Part shown: one piece after another, positions 8,332 to 17,573 of the stretch | Layout: each line of letters opens with the position of its first letter | Numbering within the stretch: position 1 is the first letter of the stretch | Source of the DNA: Pseudarthrobacter siccitolerans | Lineage (GTDB): Bacteria > Actinomycetota > Actinomycetes > Actinomycetales > Micrococcaceae | DNA: 64,000 nt | Direction of reading: 5' to 3' | Assembly (NCBI RefSeq): GCF_001046895.1 | Contig: NZ_CAQI01000039.1 | Coordinates: 62,001-126,000 of the forward strand | Notes under the pieces: model-generated | What the model saw: only the letters and a program-made list of their open reading frames with translations | Told to the model about the DNA's origin: nothing | The model's database searches: none | Translations under genes and position numbers: made by a program

Positions 8332-9632
8332 GCAGCGTCAACACAGCAATCCAGCTGATCACGCGCGAACAGGCCGAGAATGGCGCGGCGGCAAAGGGCA
8401 GCACCTGCAGCCCGGCCCTCGCCAAGGGCCCGTGGGACTACGACGTTGCCGAGGCGCTCGCCGGCGTTCCCGCCTACGGCCCCGGCGCCTCGAGCGCGGA
8501 CGTAGCCCCCGCCGCAACGCCGCGCCAGGGGCAGCTGCCCGAAGAGTACAAGCTCGCCAGCGACGCCGAGCTGGGCGAAAGGATCCTCGCTGCCAAGGCT
8601 GCGCTGGGGGACCGGGCGGTCATCCTGGGGCACTTCTACCAGCGCGATGAAGTCATCCAGTACGCGGACTTCGTGGGCGACTCCTTCCAGCTGGCCAACG
8701 CCGCGCTCACACGCCCGGACGCCGAGGCCATCGTGTTCTGCGGCGTCCACTTCATGGCCGAAACCGCCGACATCCTTTCCGCACCCGAACAGGCCGTCAT
8801 CCTGCCTAACCTCGCGGCCGGCTGCTCCATGGCGGACATGGCCGACGCCGACTCCGTGGCGGAGTGCTGGGAACAGCTTGAGGAAATCTTCGGCACAGAG
8901 CCCGACGCCGAGGGCCGGGTTCCGGTCATTCCCGTCACTTATATGAATTCCTCCGCAGCCCTGAAGGCTTTCTGCGGCGAGCACGGCGGGATCGTCTGCA
9001 CGTCCTCCAACGCCAAAACCGTCCTCGAATGGGCGTTCCAGCGTGCGCGGCGGGTGCTGTTCTTCCCGGACCAGCACCTGGGCCGCAACACCGCCAAAGC
9101 GCTGGGCGTGCCGCTGGAGCAGATGCCCATGTGGAATCCGCGCCAGGACCTCGGCGGCAACGACGAGCAGGCACTCCTGGATTCCCGGGTCATCCTGTGG
9201 CACGGCTTCTGCTCCGTGCACAAGCGCTTCAACGTGGCGCAGATCGAGAAGGCCAGGGCCGAGTTTCCCGGCGTCCAGGTCATCGTTCACCCGGAATGCC
9301 CCATGGAAGTAGTGGACGCGGCAGACTCGGCCGGCTCCACAGACTTCATCAAAAAAGCCATCGCTGCGGCCACCGAACCCACCACCTTCGCGATCGGCAC
9401 GGAAATCAACATGGTGAACCGGCTCGCAGCCGAGTACCCGCAGCACACCATCTTCTGCCTGGATCCCGTAATCTGCCCCTGCTCCACCATGTACCGGATC
9501 CACCCGGGTTACCTGGCATGGGTCCTCGAGGAACTGGTTGCCGGCCGGATCGTCAACCGGATCACCGTGGCGGACTCCGTCCAGGACAACGCCCGCACCG
9601 CGCTCGAGCGCATGCTCGCCGCCAGGCCGTAA
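8328..9632 (+). CDS. nadA: quinolinate synthase NadA
   Basis: 434 residues. NadA condenses iminoaspartate with dihydroxyacetone phosphate to quinolinate, using a [4Fe-4S] cluster. The catalytic opening motif VILGHFYQRDEVIQ, and three conserved cysteine contexts (GCSMADM, HPECPMEV, DPVICPCSTMYR) that supply the cluster ligands, are present. About 75 N-terminal residues before the catalytic core are low in conservation, as in other actinobacterial homologues. The ATG overlaps the nrtR stop (ATGA) and the TAA shares its last base with the nadB ATG, so translation is coupled. Confidence 0.97.
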   Translation: MSSVNTAIQLITREQAENGAAAKGSTCSPALAKGPWDYDVAEALAGVPAYGPGASSADVAPAATPRQGQLPEEYKLASDAELGERILAAKAALGDRAVILGHFYQRDEVIQYADFVGDSFQLANAALTRPDAEAIVFCGVHFMAETADILSAPEQAVILPNLAAGCSMADMADADSVAECWEQLEEIFGTEPDAEGRVPVIPVTYMNSSAALKAFCGEHGGIVCTSSNAKTVLEWAFQRARRVLFFPDQHLGRNTAKALGVPLEQMPMWNPRQDLGGNDEQALLDSRVILWHGFCSVHKRFNVAQIEKARAEFPGVQVIVHPECPMEVVDAADSAGSTDFIKKAIAAATEPTTFAIGTEINMVNRLAAEYPQHTIFCLDPVICPCSTMYRIHPGYLAWVLEELVAGRIVNRITVADSVQDNARTALERMLAARP

Positions 9633-11506
9633 TGAACCGGCAGGCGGACATGCCCACCCGGGGGAGGGCAACCACGCCGCCGGGTCACGGCGGCGACGGT
9701 ACGCGCCGGCGGCTGATCGTCGTCGGCAGCGGTATTGCCGGACTCTACGCGGCGCTGCTGGCGGCCGATGCCGGCGCGGACGTGGTGCTGCTCAGCAAAG
9801 GCCAACTGCGCGAAAGCAACACCTGGTATGCGCAGGGCGGTATTTCCGCCGTCCTGGGCGAGCCTGCTCCCGGGGATACGGTGGCGGCACACATCGCCGA
9901 CACACTCCAGGCCGGCGCGGGACACTGCAACGAAGCGGCCGTCCGGCTGATGTGCACCGAGGCCCGCCGCGACATCGCCGGACTGGAGCGGTTCGGCGTA
10001 CGTTTTGATCCCGGAACCGACGGCGGTCCGGCCCTGGGGTTGGAGGCCGCACATTCCGCCCCGCGCATCCTGCACGCAGGCGGCGACGCCACGGGTGCGA
10101 AGGTCGCCGCGGCACTGATCGATGCCGTGCTGGCCCGGCAGTCAGCCGGAACGCTGACGATCCGCACCGGCGCTCACGCCACGGCGCTCCGCCAAAAGGA
10201 CGGCTACGTCAACGGCGTGGACTTCGGCCAGGACGGCCGGACCTTCACACTGCACGGGGATGCAGTCCTGCTGGCTACCGGCGGGGCGGGGCAACTTTTT
10301 GCCCAGACCACCAATCCCGGCGTGGCCACCGCCGACGGCCTCGCCCTCGCTGTCCGCGCCGGGGCGGCCGTGGCTGACCTGGAATTTTTCCAGTTCCACC
10401 CCACCTGCCTGGTTCCCGGGGCCAGCGGCGCAAACCCGGGCACCGTGACCGGGCTGGACCAGGACCCGCTCCTCATCTCCGAAGCCGTCCGCGGCGAAGG
10501 GGCCATCCTCGTTGACGGCAACGGCAGGCGGTTCATGCGGGCCTACCACCCGGACGCCGAACTCGCCCCGCGCGATGTCGTCTCCCGCAGCATCGCCCTG
10601 CACCTGGCCAAGCTCGGCGACCCCAACGGCCACGTCTACCTCGACGCACGCCTTATCGAACAGGTCAAGGGCCCGGGCTTCCTGGCCGGGCGCTTCCCCA
10701 CCCTCACGCAAAGGACGCTCGACGCCGGCATCGACTGGACCAGGGAACTGGTCCCGGTTGCCCCGGCAGCCCACTACTGGATGGGCGGCGTAGCCACCGA
10801 CCTGCACGGCCGGACCACAGTTTCCGGGCTGTACGCCGCCGGTGAGGTTGCGTGCACCGGTGTCCAAGGTGCAAACCGGCTGGCCAGCAACTCCCTCCTT
10901 GAGGGACTCGTCTTCGGCCGCCGCGCTGTTGAAGATTTCCTGGTTGGTGACGACGGCGGTGGGCCCTCTCGGGGCACCGATGCTCCGCGTGCTGTCTCGG
11001 CCGCGGGCGGCCTCCCCTTGACGCACGCTTCCGCACCGCTGCCCCGAGAAGCTGCGGGCGACGTCACCTTCCCTGCTGCTTTAGAAGGCGGGGCGGCCGC
11101 ATCGGGTGCTCCGCGTGGGAGTCGGCTGGCCGACTTCGGCGAGGAAGGGGGTGAGGGTGATGGCACTGACGGCACATTCTCGCGGGGGGCGCTTCGTCGG
11201 TTGATGACTGCTCAGGCCGGGGTGCTGCGTTCCGGGGAACTGTTGGCTCAGGCGGGGGACGCGCTTGGCCGGTGGGCCGGCGTCGTCCGTCCTGGGACTG
11301 TTGCCCCGGGGGAACTGGACCCGACGGCCCACGAGGACCGCAACCTGTTGCTGGCCGCGCAGCTGCTCGTGGCTGCCGCCCGGCAGCGCACAGAATCCCT
11401 GGGCGCCCACTACCGCAGTGACGATCCGGCCGATGCCGCCGGTATCGCTGCCGACTTTGAAGAATCTTCCCGAACCCGCGCGAAAGCGAGCCTTCTCCAT
11501 GACTGA
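9632..11506 (+). CDS. nadB: L-aspartate oxidase NadB, with unusual internal linker
   Basis: 624 residues from the ATG at 9632 that overlaps the nadA stop; the frame is open farther upstream but only as a shadow of nadA. The FAD dinucleotide-binding motif VVGSGIAGLYAALLA lies at about 30-44, with SNTWYAQGGISA, HTC-type active-site segment FFQFHPTCL, and GLYAAGEVACTGVQGANRLASNS near the end of the flavin domain. A stretch of roughly 75 residues rich in Gly, Ala, Ser and acidic residues then separates the flavin domain from the C-terminal three-helix domain. NadB of other bacteria is near 540 residues, so this linker explains the length. The last 8 bases overlap nadC. Confidence 0.95.
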   Translation: MNRQADMPTRGRATTPPGHGGDGTRRRLIVVGSGIAGLYAALLAADAGADVVLLSKGQLRESNTWYAQGGISAVLGEPAPGDTVAAHIADTLQAGAGHCNEAAVRLMCTEARRDIAGLERFGVRFDPGTDGGPALGLEAAHSAPRILHAGGDATGAKVAAALIDAVLARQSAGTLTIRTGAHATALRQKDGYVNGVDFGQDGRTFTLHGDAVLLATGGAGQLFAQTTNPGVATADGLALAVRAGAAVADLEFFQFHPTCLVPGASGANPGTVTGLDQDPLLISEAVRGEGAILVDGNGRRFMRAYHPDAELAPRDVVSRSIALHLAKLGDPNGHVYLDARLIEQVKGPGFLAGRFPTLTQRTLDAGIDWTRELVPVAPAAHYWMGGVATDLHGRTTVSGLYAAGEVACTGVQGANRLASNSLLEGLVFGRRAVEDFLVGDDGGGPSRGTDAPRAVSAAGGLPLTHASAPLPREAAGDVTFPAALEGGAAASGAPRGSRLADFGEEGGEGDGTDGTFSRGALRRLMTAQAGVLRSGELLAQAGDALGRWAGVVRPGTVAPGELDPTAHEDRNLLLAAQLLVAAARQRTESLGAHYRSDDPADAAGIAADFEESSRTRAKASLLHD

Positions 11507-12419
11507 CACCACCTCCTTGACAGCGCCGGTAGGGGCCGGTACCCGCAGGCTGGACCTGACGATGCCGTCGGCGCCGGTGCGGGAGATCCTGGAACGGGCG
11601 TTCGCTGAGGACGCTCCCGCCGGGGACATCACCTCCCAGCTGCTGATTCCCGCCGCTGCCCGCGCCACCGCGGTACTGAACGCCCGGGTCCCCGGAGTCT
11701 TCAGCGGCGCCACGGTATTCCGGGACGCCATGCTGCTGGTGGACCCGGAAACACACGTCGAGCTGCTGCTCGCCGACGGGGAAAAGTTCGACGCCGGCAC
11801 CCACCTTGCCCGGGTCAGCGGACGCGCCCGGTCGGTGCTGCTGGCTGAACGGGTGGCCCTGAACCTCGTGCAGCGGATGTCCGCTATCGCCACCAGGACC
11901 GCCGAATTCGTCCAGCTGACGGAGGGCACTTCCGCGCGGATCACCGATACCCGCAAGACCACGCCCGGGCTCCGTATCCTGGAACGGTTCGCGGTGCGCT
12001 GCGGCGGCGGCGCCAACCACCGGTACAGCCTCTCCGACGCCGTCCTCGCCAAGGACAACCACCTTGCCGTGATGACGGGCGGGGACCCGGCCAAACTGAC
12101 AGAGCTGCTCGCCGCGGCCAAAGCACAGCTCGGGCACACCACCCACTTCGAAGTTGAGGTGGACCGGATGGACCAGATCGAACCCGTGCTCGCGGCCGGC
12201 GTGGACACCATCATGCTGGACAACTTCACCCTGGAGGAGCTGAGGGCCGGTGTGGCGCTGGTGGCCGGACGCGCACGGGTTGAGGCCAGCGGGAACGTAA
12301 ACCTCGCCACCGTGGCCGGAATCGCCGCCACGGGAGTGGACGTTATCTCCATTGGCGCCCTGACGCACACGGTGGCCGCCCTGGACCTCGGGCTGGATGT
12401 CGAACTGACGGTGGAGTGA
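11499..12419 (+). CDS. nadC: nicotinate-nucleotide pyrophosphorylase (quinolinate phosphoribosyltransferase) NadC
   Basis: 306 residues from the ATG at 11499, which overlaps the nadB stop. NadC converts quinolinate and PRPP to nicotinate mononucleotide. Typical family segments are visible: FAEDAPAGDITS near the N-terminus, ARITDTRKTTPGLRILERFAV (split at the conserved K-T-T-P-G), GGGANHRYSLSDAVLAKDNH, and the barrel motifs VEVDRMDQ, DTIMLDNF, EASGNVN and ISIGALTHTV. All binding residues expected in QPRTases appear intact. It completes the de novo NAD branch from aspartate with nadA and nadB. Confidence 0.97.
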   Translation: MTDTTSLTAPVGAGTRRLDLTMPSAPVREILERAFAEDAPAGDITSQLLIPAAARATAVLNARVPGVFSGATVFRDAMLLVDPETHVELLLADGEKFDAGTHLARVSGRARSVLLAERVALNLVQRMSAIATRTAEFVQLTEGTSARITDTRKTTPGLRILERFAVRCGGGANHRYSLSDAVLAKDNHLAVMTGGDPAKLTELLAAAKAQLGHTTHFEVEVDRMDQIEPVLAAGVDTIMLDNFTLEELRAGVALVAGRARVEASGNVNLATVAGIAATGVDVISIGALTHTVAALDLGLDVELTVE

Positions 12420-12423
12420 ACCC

Positions 12424-13578
12424 ATGATCTTCCTCGACGCGGCCGCCACAACACCCGTCCGCCGTGAAGTGCTGGACGCCATGTGGCCCTACCTGACCGG
12501 AGAGTTCGGGAACCCCTCCAGCCACCACACCCTCGGCGAGGCTGCAGCCACTGCGCTCGCGGATGCGCGGCGGACGGTGGCAGCGGTGCTGGGCTGCCGG
12601 GCGGGCGAGGTAACCTTCACCGCGGGCGGAACCGAAGCAGACAACCTGGCGGTGAAGGGCATCGCCCTGGCCCGGCAGGCTGCCAACCCGCAGCTGAACC
12701 GGGTGGTGATCAGCGCCGTCGAACATCCCGCCGTCGAGGAATCGGCCCGGTACCTGGAGCGCTTCCACGGCTTCACCGTTGATGTGGTTCCGGTAGACGG
12801 GACCGGGCAGGTGACCCCGGAGGCGTTCCAAAAAGTCCTGACGCCGGAAACAGCCGTGGCCAGCGTGATGTACGCCAACAATGAAGTGGGAACAGTCCAG
12901 CCCATTGCCCGGTTGGCAGCCCTGGCCCACGAACTCGGTATCCCGTTCCACACGGACGCCGTCCAGGCGGCCGGGTGGCTGCCGCTGGACACCAAGGCGC
13001 TGGGCGTGGATGCGATGAGCATTTCGGGGCACAAGCTGGGGGCGCCCAAGGGCTGCGGTGTGCTGTTCGTCCGTGGCCGGACCAAACTTGAGCCGCTGAT
13101 CCACGGGGGCGGGCAGGAACGCGGCCGCCGCTCGGGAACGGAGAATGTGGCCGGAGCCGTGGGCCTGGCAACCGCCCTGACACTGGCGCACGCAGGCCAG
13201 GAGGAACAACGACGCCGGGTCGCCGCTCTGCGGGACGCGTTCATCAACGCTGTGCTCACCGGCGTTCCCGGCGCCGTCCTCACCGGGCATCCGGTTGAAC
13301 GGCTGCCCTCCGTGGCGTCGTTCTGCTTCCCCGGAACCAGCGGCGAGTCGGTACTCCTTGAACTGGAACGCCAAGGCGTGGTGTGCTCCAGCGGTTCAGC
13401 CTGCGCTGCGGGCTCGGACGCACCCTCGCCGGTGCTCACAGCACTGGGCTTTGCACCCGAGGTAGCCCAGACGGCCGTCCGGTTCAGTTTCGACGCAACG
13501 GTTGCCGAAGCGGACCTTGCAGCCGCGGCAACCGCGGTGGAAGCCGCCGTCGGACGGGTCAGGGCACTCGGCGCCTGA
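12424..13578 (+). CDS. cysteine desulfurase (NifS/IscS-like), NAD operon
   Basis: 384 residues, class V PLP aminotransferase fold. His101, Asp178 and the PLP lysine Lys204 (SGHKLGAPKG) are in place, and the persulfide cysteine is Cys327 in SSGSAC. The short lead to that cysteine and the overall pattern resemble NifS/IscS group I enzymes. It starts four bases after nadC and belongs to the same operon. A cysteine desulfurase beside nadA is a recurrent arrangement, and the likely job is to supply sulfur for the NadA iron-sulfur cluster. Whether it also serves general Fe-S or tRNA thiolation is not decidable. Confidence 0.93.
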   Translation: MIFLDAAATTPVRREVLDAMWPYLTGEFGNPSSHHTLGEAAATALADARRTVAAVLGCRAGEVTFTAGGTEADNLAVKGIALARQAANPQLNRVVISAVEHPAVEESARYLERFHGFTVDVVPVDGTGQVTPEAFQKVLTPETAVASVMYANNEVGTVQPIARLAALAHELGIPFHTDAVQAAGWLPLDTKALGVDAMSISGHKLGAPKGCGVLFVRGRTKLEPLIHGGGQERGRRSGTENVAGAVGLATALTLAHAGQEEQRRRVAALRDAFINAVLTGVPGAVLTGHPVERLPSVASFCFPGTSGESVLLELERQGVVCSSGSACAAGSDAPSPVLTALGFAPEVAQTAVRFSFDATVAEADLAAAATAVEAAVGRVRALGA

Positions 13579-13627
13579 GTTCCTTAACACCTGAGTTTCC
13601 TGAAGCCCGGGACGCTGCCGCCTCAAC

Positions 13628-14473
13628 TCAGCCCGTGGGTCCTGGCCACGATGAGGCAATGACCGGGTTCGGGAGTTCGCCGATGCCTTCCACGCGGCAC
13701 ACCACTGTGTCACCCGGGGCCAGGGGCACGCACTCTGCCGGGAAGCCCGTCAGCACCAGGTCGCCCGGGTGGAGGGTCATAAACGAGGTCAGATACACGA
13801 GGATCTCATCAACGTTCCAGCCGAGGTCAGCGGTGCTGGCGGCCCGCAGGGGAGTGCCATTGTGCACCACGTCCACGGCCAGGCGGGACTCCTCGAGGCC
13901 GGTCACAATCCATGGTCCTGCCGGCGTGAACGTGTCCTGGCTCTTGGCGCTGATCCAGAGTTCATCGGATTTCTGCTGGTCCCGGCAGGTGACGTCGTTG
14001 CCGATGGTGAAGCCCAGGACCGCGCTTCGGGCGTTCTCTGCAGTCAGGCCGCGAGCCTTGGTGCCGATCACAATGGCCAGCTCCGCTTCCGGGTCCACCC
14101 GCCGCATTCCGGGCGCGAGTTCTATCGCGTCGCCGGGCCCTATGACGCTGGTGGCCGCCTTGTGGAACGCCTGCGGCGGCAGCTCCCGGCCGGACTGGCC
14201 GGTGTTGTGCGCCATTCCCAGGACGTTGGCGGGCACGCTCGGAGCGAGGAACATCAAGGACTCCTCCCGCACCTGGTCCCCGGGTTGCCACCCGTCCCGG
14301 GAGAGGCTGGAGGCATTAGCCGGGGAGCCCGGGAAGGGACTGTCCACGACCGTCCACGTGCTGCCTTCCGCGCCGCCAAAGTCCGTCGCATCGCTGGCTA
14401 CAAAGAACTGTTCCGTGGGATGGGCCGGGGACAGCGGACGGACGCGGGCAATGCGGCGGGGAAAGGCAGTCAT
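13628..14473 (-). CDS. fumarylacetoacetate hydrolase family protein
   Basis: 281 residues. The C-terminal two thirds form the FAH barrel, with the metal-binding acidic residues in RVDPEAELAIVIG, the GFTIGNDVTCRDQQ segment and the LVLTGFPAECVPLAPGD ending. Members hydrolyse or decarboxylate small beta-keto acids in aromatic catabolism or central metabolism; the substrate here is unknown. It converges on the NAD operon and shares direction with the DUF1684 gene upstream, from which it is separated by 44 bases, so cotranscription is possible. A second, different FAH-family protein is at 47519-48295. Confidence 0.88.
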   Translation of the reverse strand: MTAFPRRIARVRPLSPAHPTEQFFVASDATDFGGAEGSTWTVVDSPFPGSPANASSLSRDGWQPGDQVREESLMFLAPSVPANVLGMAHNTGQSGRELPPQAFHKAATSVIGPGDAIELAPGMRRVDPEAELAIVIGTKARGLTAENARSAVLGFTIGNDVTCRDQQKSDELWISAKSQDTFTPAGPWIVTGLEESRLAVDVVHNGTPLRAASTADLGWNVDEILVYLTSFMTLHPGDLVLTGFPAECVPLAPGDTVVCRVEGIGELPNPVIASSWPGPTG

Positions 14474-14517
14474 GAGGGAATCCTACGGGGCCCCTGGCGG
14501 CTGACGGCCGCGCTCCG

Positions 14518-15204
14518 TCAGTAGAGCTCGCCCACCGGTATTTCCACGGCCAGACGGTTGGATGGCCCCGGCAGCGGGCAGGCCCAGGCCTCGTTGTAGG
14601 CGCAGGAGGGGTTGTAGGCGAAGTTGAAGTCCAGCACAAAGGCAGCATCCGGACCGGTGCCGTCCACGCCATGGAACGCACCCTTGATGGTGTCCAGCAA
14701 GTACCGTCCCCCGCCGTAACTGCCGCCCGGCTGGCCGGCCGTGGCGTCGCGGAACGGGACAAAAATGCCGCCGCCGTAACCGTGCAGCTTCCACACTCCG
14801 AGCTGGCCCATCTCGGGCAGGTCGAACGTTCCCAGCCGGATAAAGGGGACCACGCCGTCCGTTGCGGTCTCCACACTCATCTCACGGCCGGCACCCTCCT
14901 TGGTCAGCGGAACGTGGAAACGGTAGATGGGATCGTAATCCGCGGTTTTGAGCCCGGAGAACCGGGCCTTGTCCTGGGCGGTCAGGGCCGAGGCAGGGTG
15001 CGTGGCGAACATCAGGTCGCGCTGGTGGCGCCAATAGGAATGCGCCTCCGCCGGATTCTCGAGCGCCAACTTCCGGACGTTGGCGTACAAGGCGAAGGTC
15101 CGCAGCCGCCAGTCGGCAATGTCCACGGCGGAGATGCCCGCCAGGTTGTCGTCGGCTCCGCCAAGGGTTTCTTCGGCTCTGCCGTGCTGCTGATCTTGCG
15201 CCAT
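14518..15204 (-). CDS. DUF1684 domain protein
   Basis: 228 residues from the ATG at 15204 (the frame extends to 15303 without further likely starts). Recognised by the DUF1684 pattern: a GVWKLHGYGGGIFVPFRD block, YGGGRYLLDTIKGA, then DFNFAYNPSCAYNEAWACP and LAVEIPVGE at the C-terminus. The strongly conserved Asn-Pro-Ser-Cys-Ala-Tyr segment suggests a binding or catalytic site, but the biochemical function of the family is unknown to me. No signal peptide or membrane segment is seen. It lies upstream of a FAH-family gene in the same direction. Confidence 0.85.
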   Translation of the reverse strand: MAQDQQHGRAEETLGGADDNLAGISAVDIADWRLRTFALYANVRKLALENPAEAHSYWRHQRDLMFATHPASALTAQDKARFSGLKTADYDPIYRFHVPLTKEGAGREMSVETATDGVVPFIRLGTFDLPEMGQLGVWKLHGYGGGIFVPFRDATAGQPGGSYGGGRYLLDTIKGAFHGVDGTGPDAAFVLDFNFAYNPSCAYNEAWACPLPGPSNRLAVEIPVGELY

Positions 15205-15340
15205 AGCCACCAGCCTAGTCCCCGCGCGGTACCGGACCCGCCCGACGGCGACACGGACCAGGGTGCCTTCGCTTGCGGGAGGAGAGGAAACGCCCTCCGG
15301 CACGGCCCGGCTGCTGCGCAGGTCCGGTTAGGCTGGCTGC

Positions 15341-16159
15341 ATGAGAGGCAAGGCGACTACGGGGCTGTCCGGTGTATCACTGCTGCTGGCCGGTGCCCTC
15401 CTGTCCGGCTGCTCCGGCGCAGGACCGGGCCAGCCCGGCTGGACCGCGCAGCCGGGTCCTGCCGGCAGTGCAGGCCCAGGCGCCAGCGCGCCCGCATCCC
15501 CGGACGCCTCCTCCTCAACGATGCCTTCCGCTGGCGCCGCTCCCGGCGCCAGCTCATCCGGCCCGCCGCTGGCAGTGGCCACGGCTGCGGCCTGGAAGAC
15601 TTTTTCGGACCCCGGCAAGACCGTCAGCTTCGACCTGCCGGAGGACTGGATCGTCCAGTCCGTCACGCCGGAGGAAGGCACCTTGCCCGGTGCCCTGAAA
15701 ATCGAAGTGAAGAAGCCCGACGGCACCTTTATCGCAGCGCTGCGGACCGGACTGCCGCCGTCGTCCGCGGAATGCCCGGAAACAACCCGGCGGCCGTACA
15801 CGGTGGTCAGCAGCGTGCCGGTGGAAATGCCCGCGACGGGCGGGGAGGGAACCATCCCGCCCAGGGTGGTGTTCCGCGTGATCCAGGGCTACAAATACTT
15901 CGGTTCCTACGGGATCACCAACGTGGTGGGCGGCGCGGACGGCCTGGCCTGCGAGCTCCGGAACATCCTGCGGGGCCCGGCCGGAAAGGGTGACTACTCA
16001 TTCGGCGACGTCGTCTCCGTCAGGGCCTTCGCACCCGACGAAAAGGTGGCCCCGGCCAAGGCCTTCGACACCCTTGACCAGGCCGCCCGGTACGTCAACG
16101 AGGGCACAGAATTCGCCAACGTCCAACGGATGCTAATGTCTCTGGAGATCAAAAACTAG
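15341..16159 (+). CDS. predicted lipoprotein
   Basis: 272 residues. A lipoprotein signal peptide ends in LLSGC at Cys24. A Pro/Ala/Gly/Ser-rich spacer of about 55 residues follows, then a globular domain (about 85-272) that starts AAWKTFSDPGKTVSFDLPEDWIVQS, a beginning common among secreted proteins that bind or sense at the cell surface. I do not recognise a named family with certainty. It is divergent from the DUF1684 gene, and a transglutaminase-like gene follows on the same strand after 74 bases. Confidence 0.75.
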   Translation: MRGKATTGLSGVSLLLAGALLSGCSGAGPGQPGWTAQPGPAGSAGPGASAPASPDASSSTMPSAGAAPGASSSGPPLAVATAAAWKTFSDPGKTVSFDLPEDWIVQSVTPEEGTLPGALKIEVKKPDGTFIAALRTGLPPSSAECPETTRRPYTVVSSVPVEMPATGGEGTIPPRVVFRVIQGYKYFGSYGITNVVGGADGLACELRNILRGPAGKGDYSFGDVVSVRAFAPDEKVAPAKAFDTLDQAARYVNEGTEFANVQRMLMSLEIKN

Positions 16160-16233
16160 TCCCGTTCCCGGCCCCACGTTTGTGCCGGGCAGAGCGGGGA
16201 CTTTTCTTCACCGCACTCGAACCCGAAAGAGCC

Positions 16234-17040
16234 ATGGAACGCAGCGTTTCCGCACGACTGGTCTTCAAAACCACAGCCAACACCAAGGTGGCCATGGCCA
16301 TCGCCGTCGCGAGGAACAGGGGCTATTCCTCCTTTGACGAGTCGCTCGCCGTGACAGCGGGCAGCGGGCAGGTTCCACTCACCGAGGTATCCGACCACCA
16401 CGGCGGGCGGTTCCACTACATGGAGTTCGCCGAACCCGCGGTGGTGACAGTGGACTACTCCGCAACCGTGGCCGGAAAGGCGGAGCCGGAGGAGGCGGAG
16501 CTCGCAGACCGGATCCGGTACGTCCGGCCCAGCCGCTACGCAGAATCAGACCGGCTCCTGCCTACCGCCTACGCCGAATTCGAGGGGGTCCAGGGAGCCG
16601 GCCTGCTGAACGCCGTCAGGAACTGGGTGAACGGGGAACTGCGCTACCTCAGCGGATCGTCGCGGGGCACGGACGGTGCAGTGGAAACGCTCCTCAGCCG
16701 GCGCGGGGTGTGCCGGGACTTCGCGCACCTTGCCATCGCACTGCTGCGCTCCAAGGACATTCCGGCCAGGCTCGCTGCCGTCTATGCGCCCGGCCTGGCG
16801 CCGATGGACTTCCACGCCGTGGCCGAAGCCTATGTTGAAGGGGCCTGGCACGTCATCGATCCCACGGGGCTGGCCCCGCGGGAATCGATGCTGCGCATTA
16901 CTGCCGGCCGGGACTCGGCGGATACTGCCTTCCTCTCCACGGTGGGCGGCAGCCTGGTCCTCAACCAGCTCCAGGTCGCCGCCGTGGTCAACGGCTCCCT
17001 CCCGGTGGAGGATCCGGCCCGGCTGGTGGAGCTGGGCTGA
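16234..17040 (+). CDS. transglutaminase-like domain protein
   Basis: 268 residues from the ATG at 16234; an ATG at 16180 would add 18 residues that do not look conserved. An N-terminal beta domain is followed by the transglutaminase/protease core with its full triad: Cys160 in RRGVCRDFAHL, His194 in MDFHAVAEAY and Asp209 in WHVIDPTG. Bacterial members are often cysteine peptidases or amide hydrolases, and no substrate can be named. There is no signal peptide. The gene ends 59 bases before a convergent MarR gene. Confidence 0.87.
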   Translation: MERSVSARLVFKTTANTKVAMAIAVARNRGYSSFDESLAVTAGSGQVPLTEVSDHHGGRFHYMEFAEPAVVTVDYSATVAGKAEPEEAELADRIRYVRPSRYAESDRLLPTAYAEFEGVQGAGLLNAVRNWVNGELRYLSGSSRGTDGAVETLLSRRGVCRDFAHLAIALLRSKDIPARLAAVYAPGLAPMDFHAVAEAYVEGAWHVIDPTGLAPRESMLRITAGRDSADTAFLSTVGGSLVLNQLQVAAVVNGSLPVEDPARLVELG

Positions 17041-17099
17041 TCCCGGCCGGCGGGCTGATCCCGTCCAGCGGGGCCGGCCTTCCTATCGGGCTGGCCTTC

Positions 17100-17573
17100 C
17101 TACCGGGCCGTGCGGGGACCCAGTGAACTGCGCAACTTCTCGGTGAGGCGCCGCAGTTCTTTCTGTTCCTCCGGTGTCAGGGCCGGCCCCATCAGGGTGG
17201 AGATGTCCCGGACATGCTCGCGGCCGATCTCTTTTTGCAGTTCCCGGCCTGCGTCGGTGAGCTGGAGCAGCACGCCGCGGCCGTCATCAGGAGCCGGCAT
17301 CCGTGCCACCAGCCCGCGTTTTTCCAGCCGCTCCACCAGCCGGCTGAGGCTGGACTGGCTCAGGAGGACGTTGTCGTTGAGCTCGTTGAGCCGCAGCCAC
17401 CCGGTGGGACAGCGCGAGAGCGTGAACAGGACGTCATACTCATTCACCGCAAGTTTCCGGAAGGCCGGACCCGCCTGCAGTTTGCGCATCACGGCTACCT
17501 GCGCGCGGAACAGCGATTCCCAGGTTTCGGCCGCGAGGCGGACCGGTGATTCTGAACTGTTGCCGGCCATCAT
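17100..17573 (-). CDS. MarR family transcriptional regulator
   Basis: 157 residues with the MarR winged helix: LRLNELNDNVLLSQSSLSR as helix-turn-helix (about 60-80) and a basic wing in ARMPAPDDGRGVLLQL. The ATG overlaps the stop of the upstream monooxygenase gene, so the two are translationally coupled. An 8-bp-arm palindrome in front of that monooxygenase (18750-18767) is the likely operator, which would make the pair autoregulated. The ligand is unknown; MarR proteins of this sort respond to phenolics, oxidants or antibiotics. Confidence 0.9.
   Translation of the reverse strand: MMAGNSSESPVRLAAETWESLFRAQVAVMRKLQAGPAFRKLAVNEYDVLFTLSRCPTGWLRLNELNDNVLLSQSSLSRLVERLEKRGLVARMPAPDDGRGVLLQLTDAGRELQKEIGREHVRDISTLMGPALTPEEQKELRRLTEKLRSSLGPRTAR

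Noticed and set aside
9029..9631. Extension of the nadB frame upstream into nadA
   Set aside because: The upstream residues are an out-of-frame reading of nadA. The ATG at 9632 overlaps the nadA stop and is followed by the FAD motif at the right distance.
17041..17099. Terminator between the transglutaminase and MarR genes
   Set aside because: The interval has short GC-rich repeats (two near-copies of GGCCTTCCTA) but no stable stem with a T-run; I could not assign a terminator.
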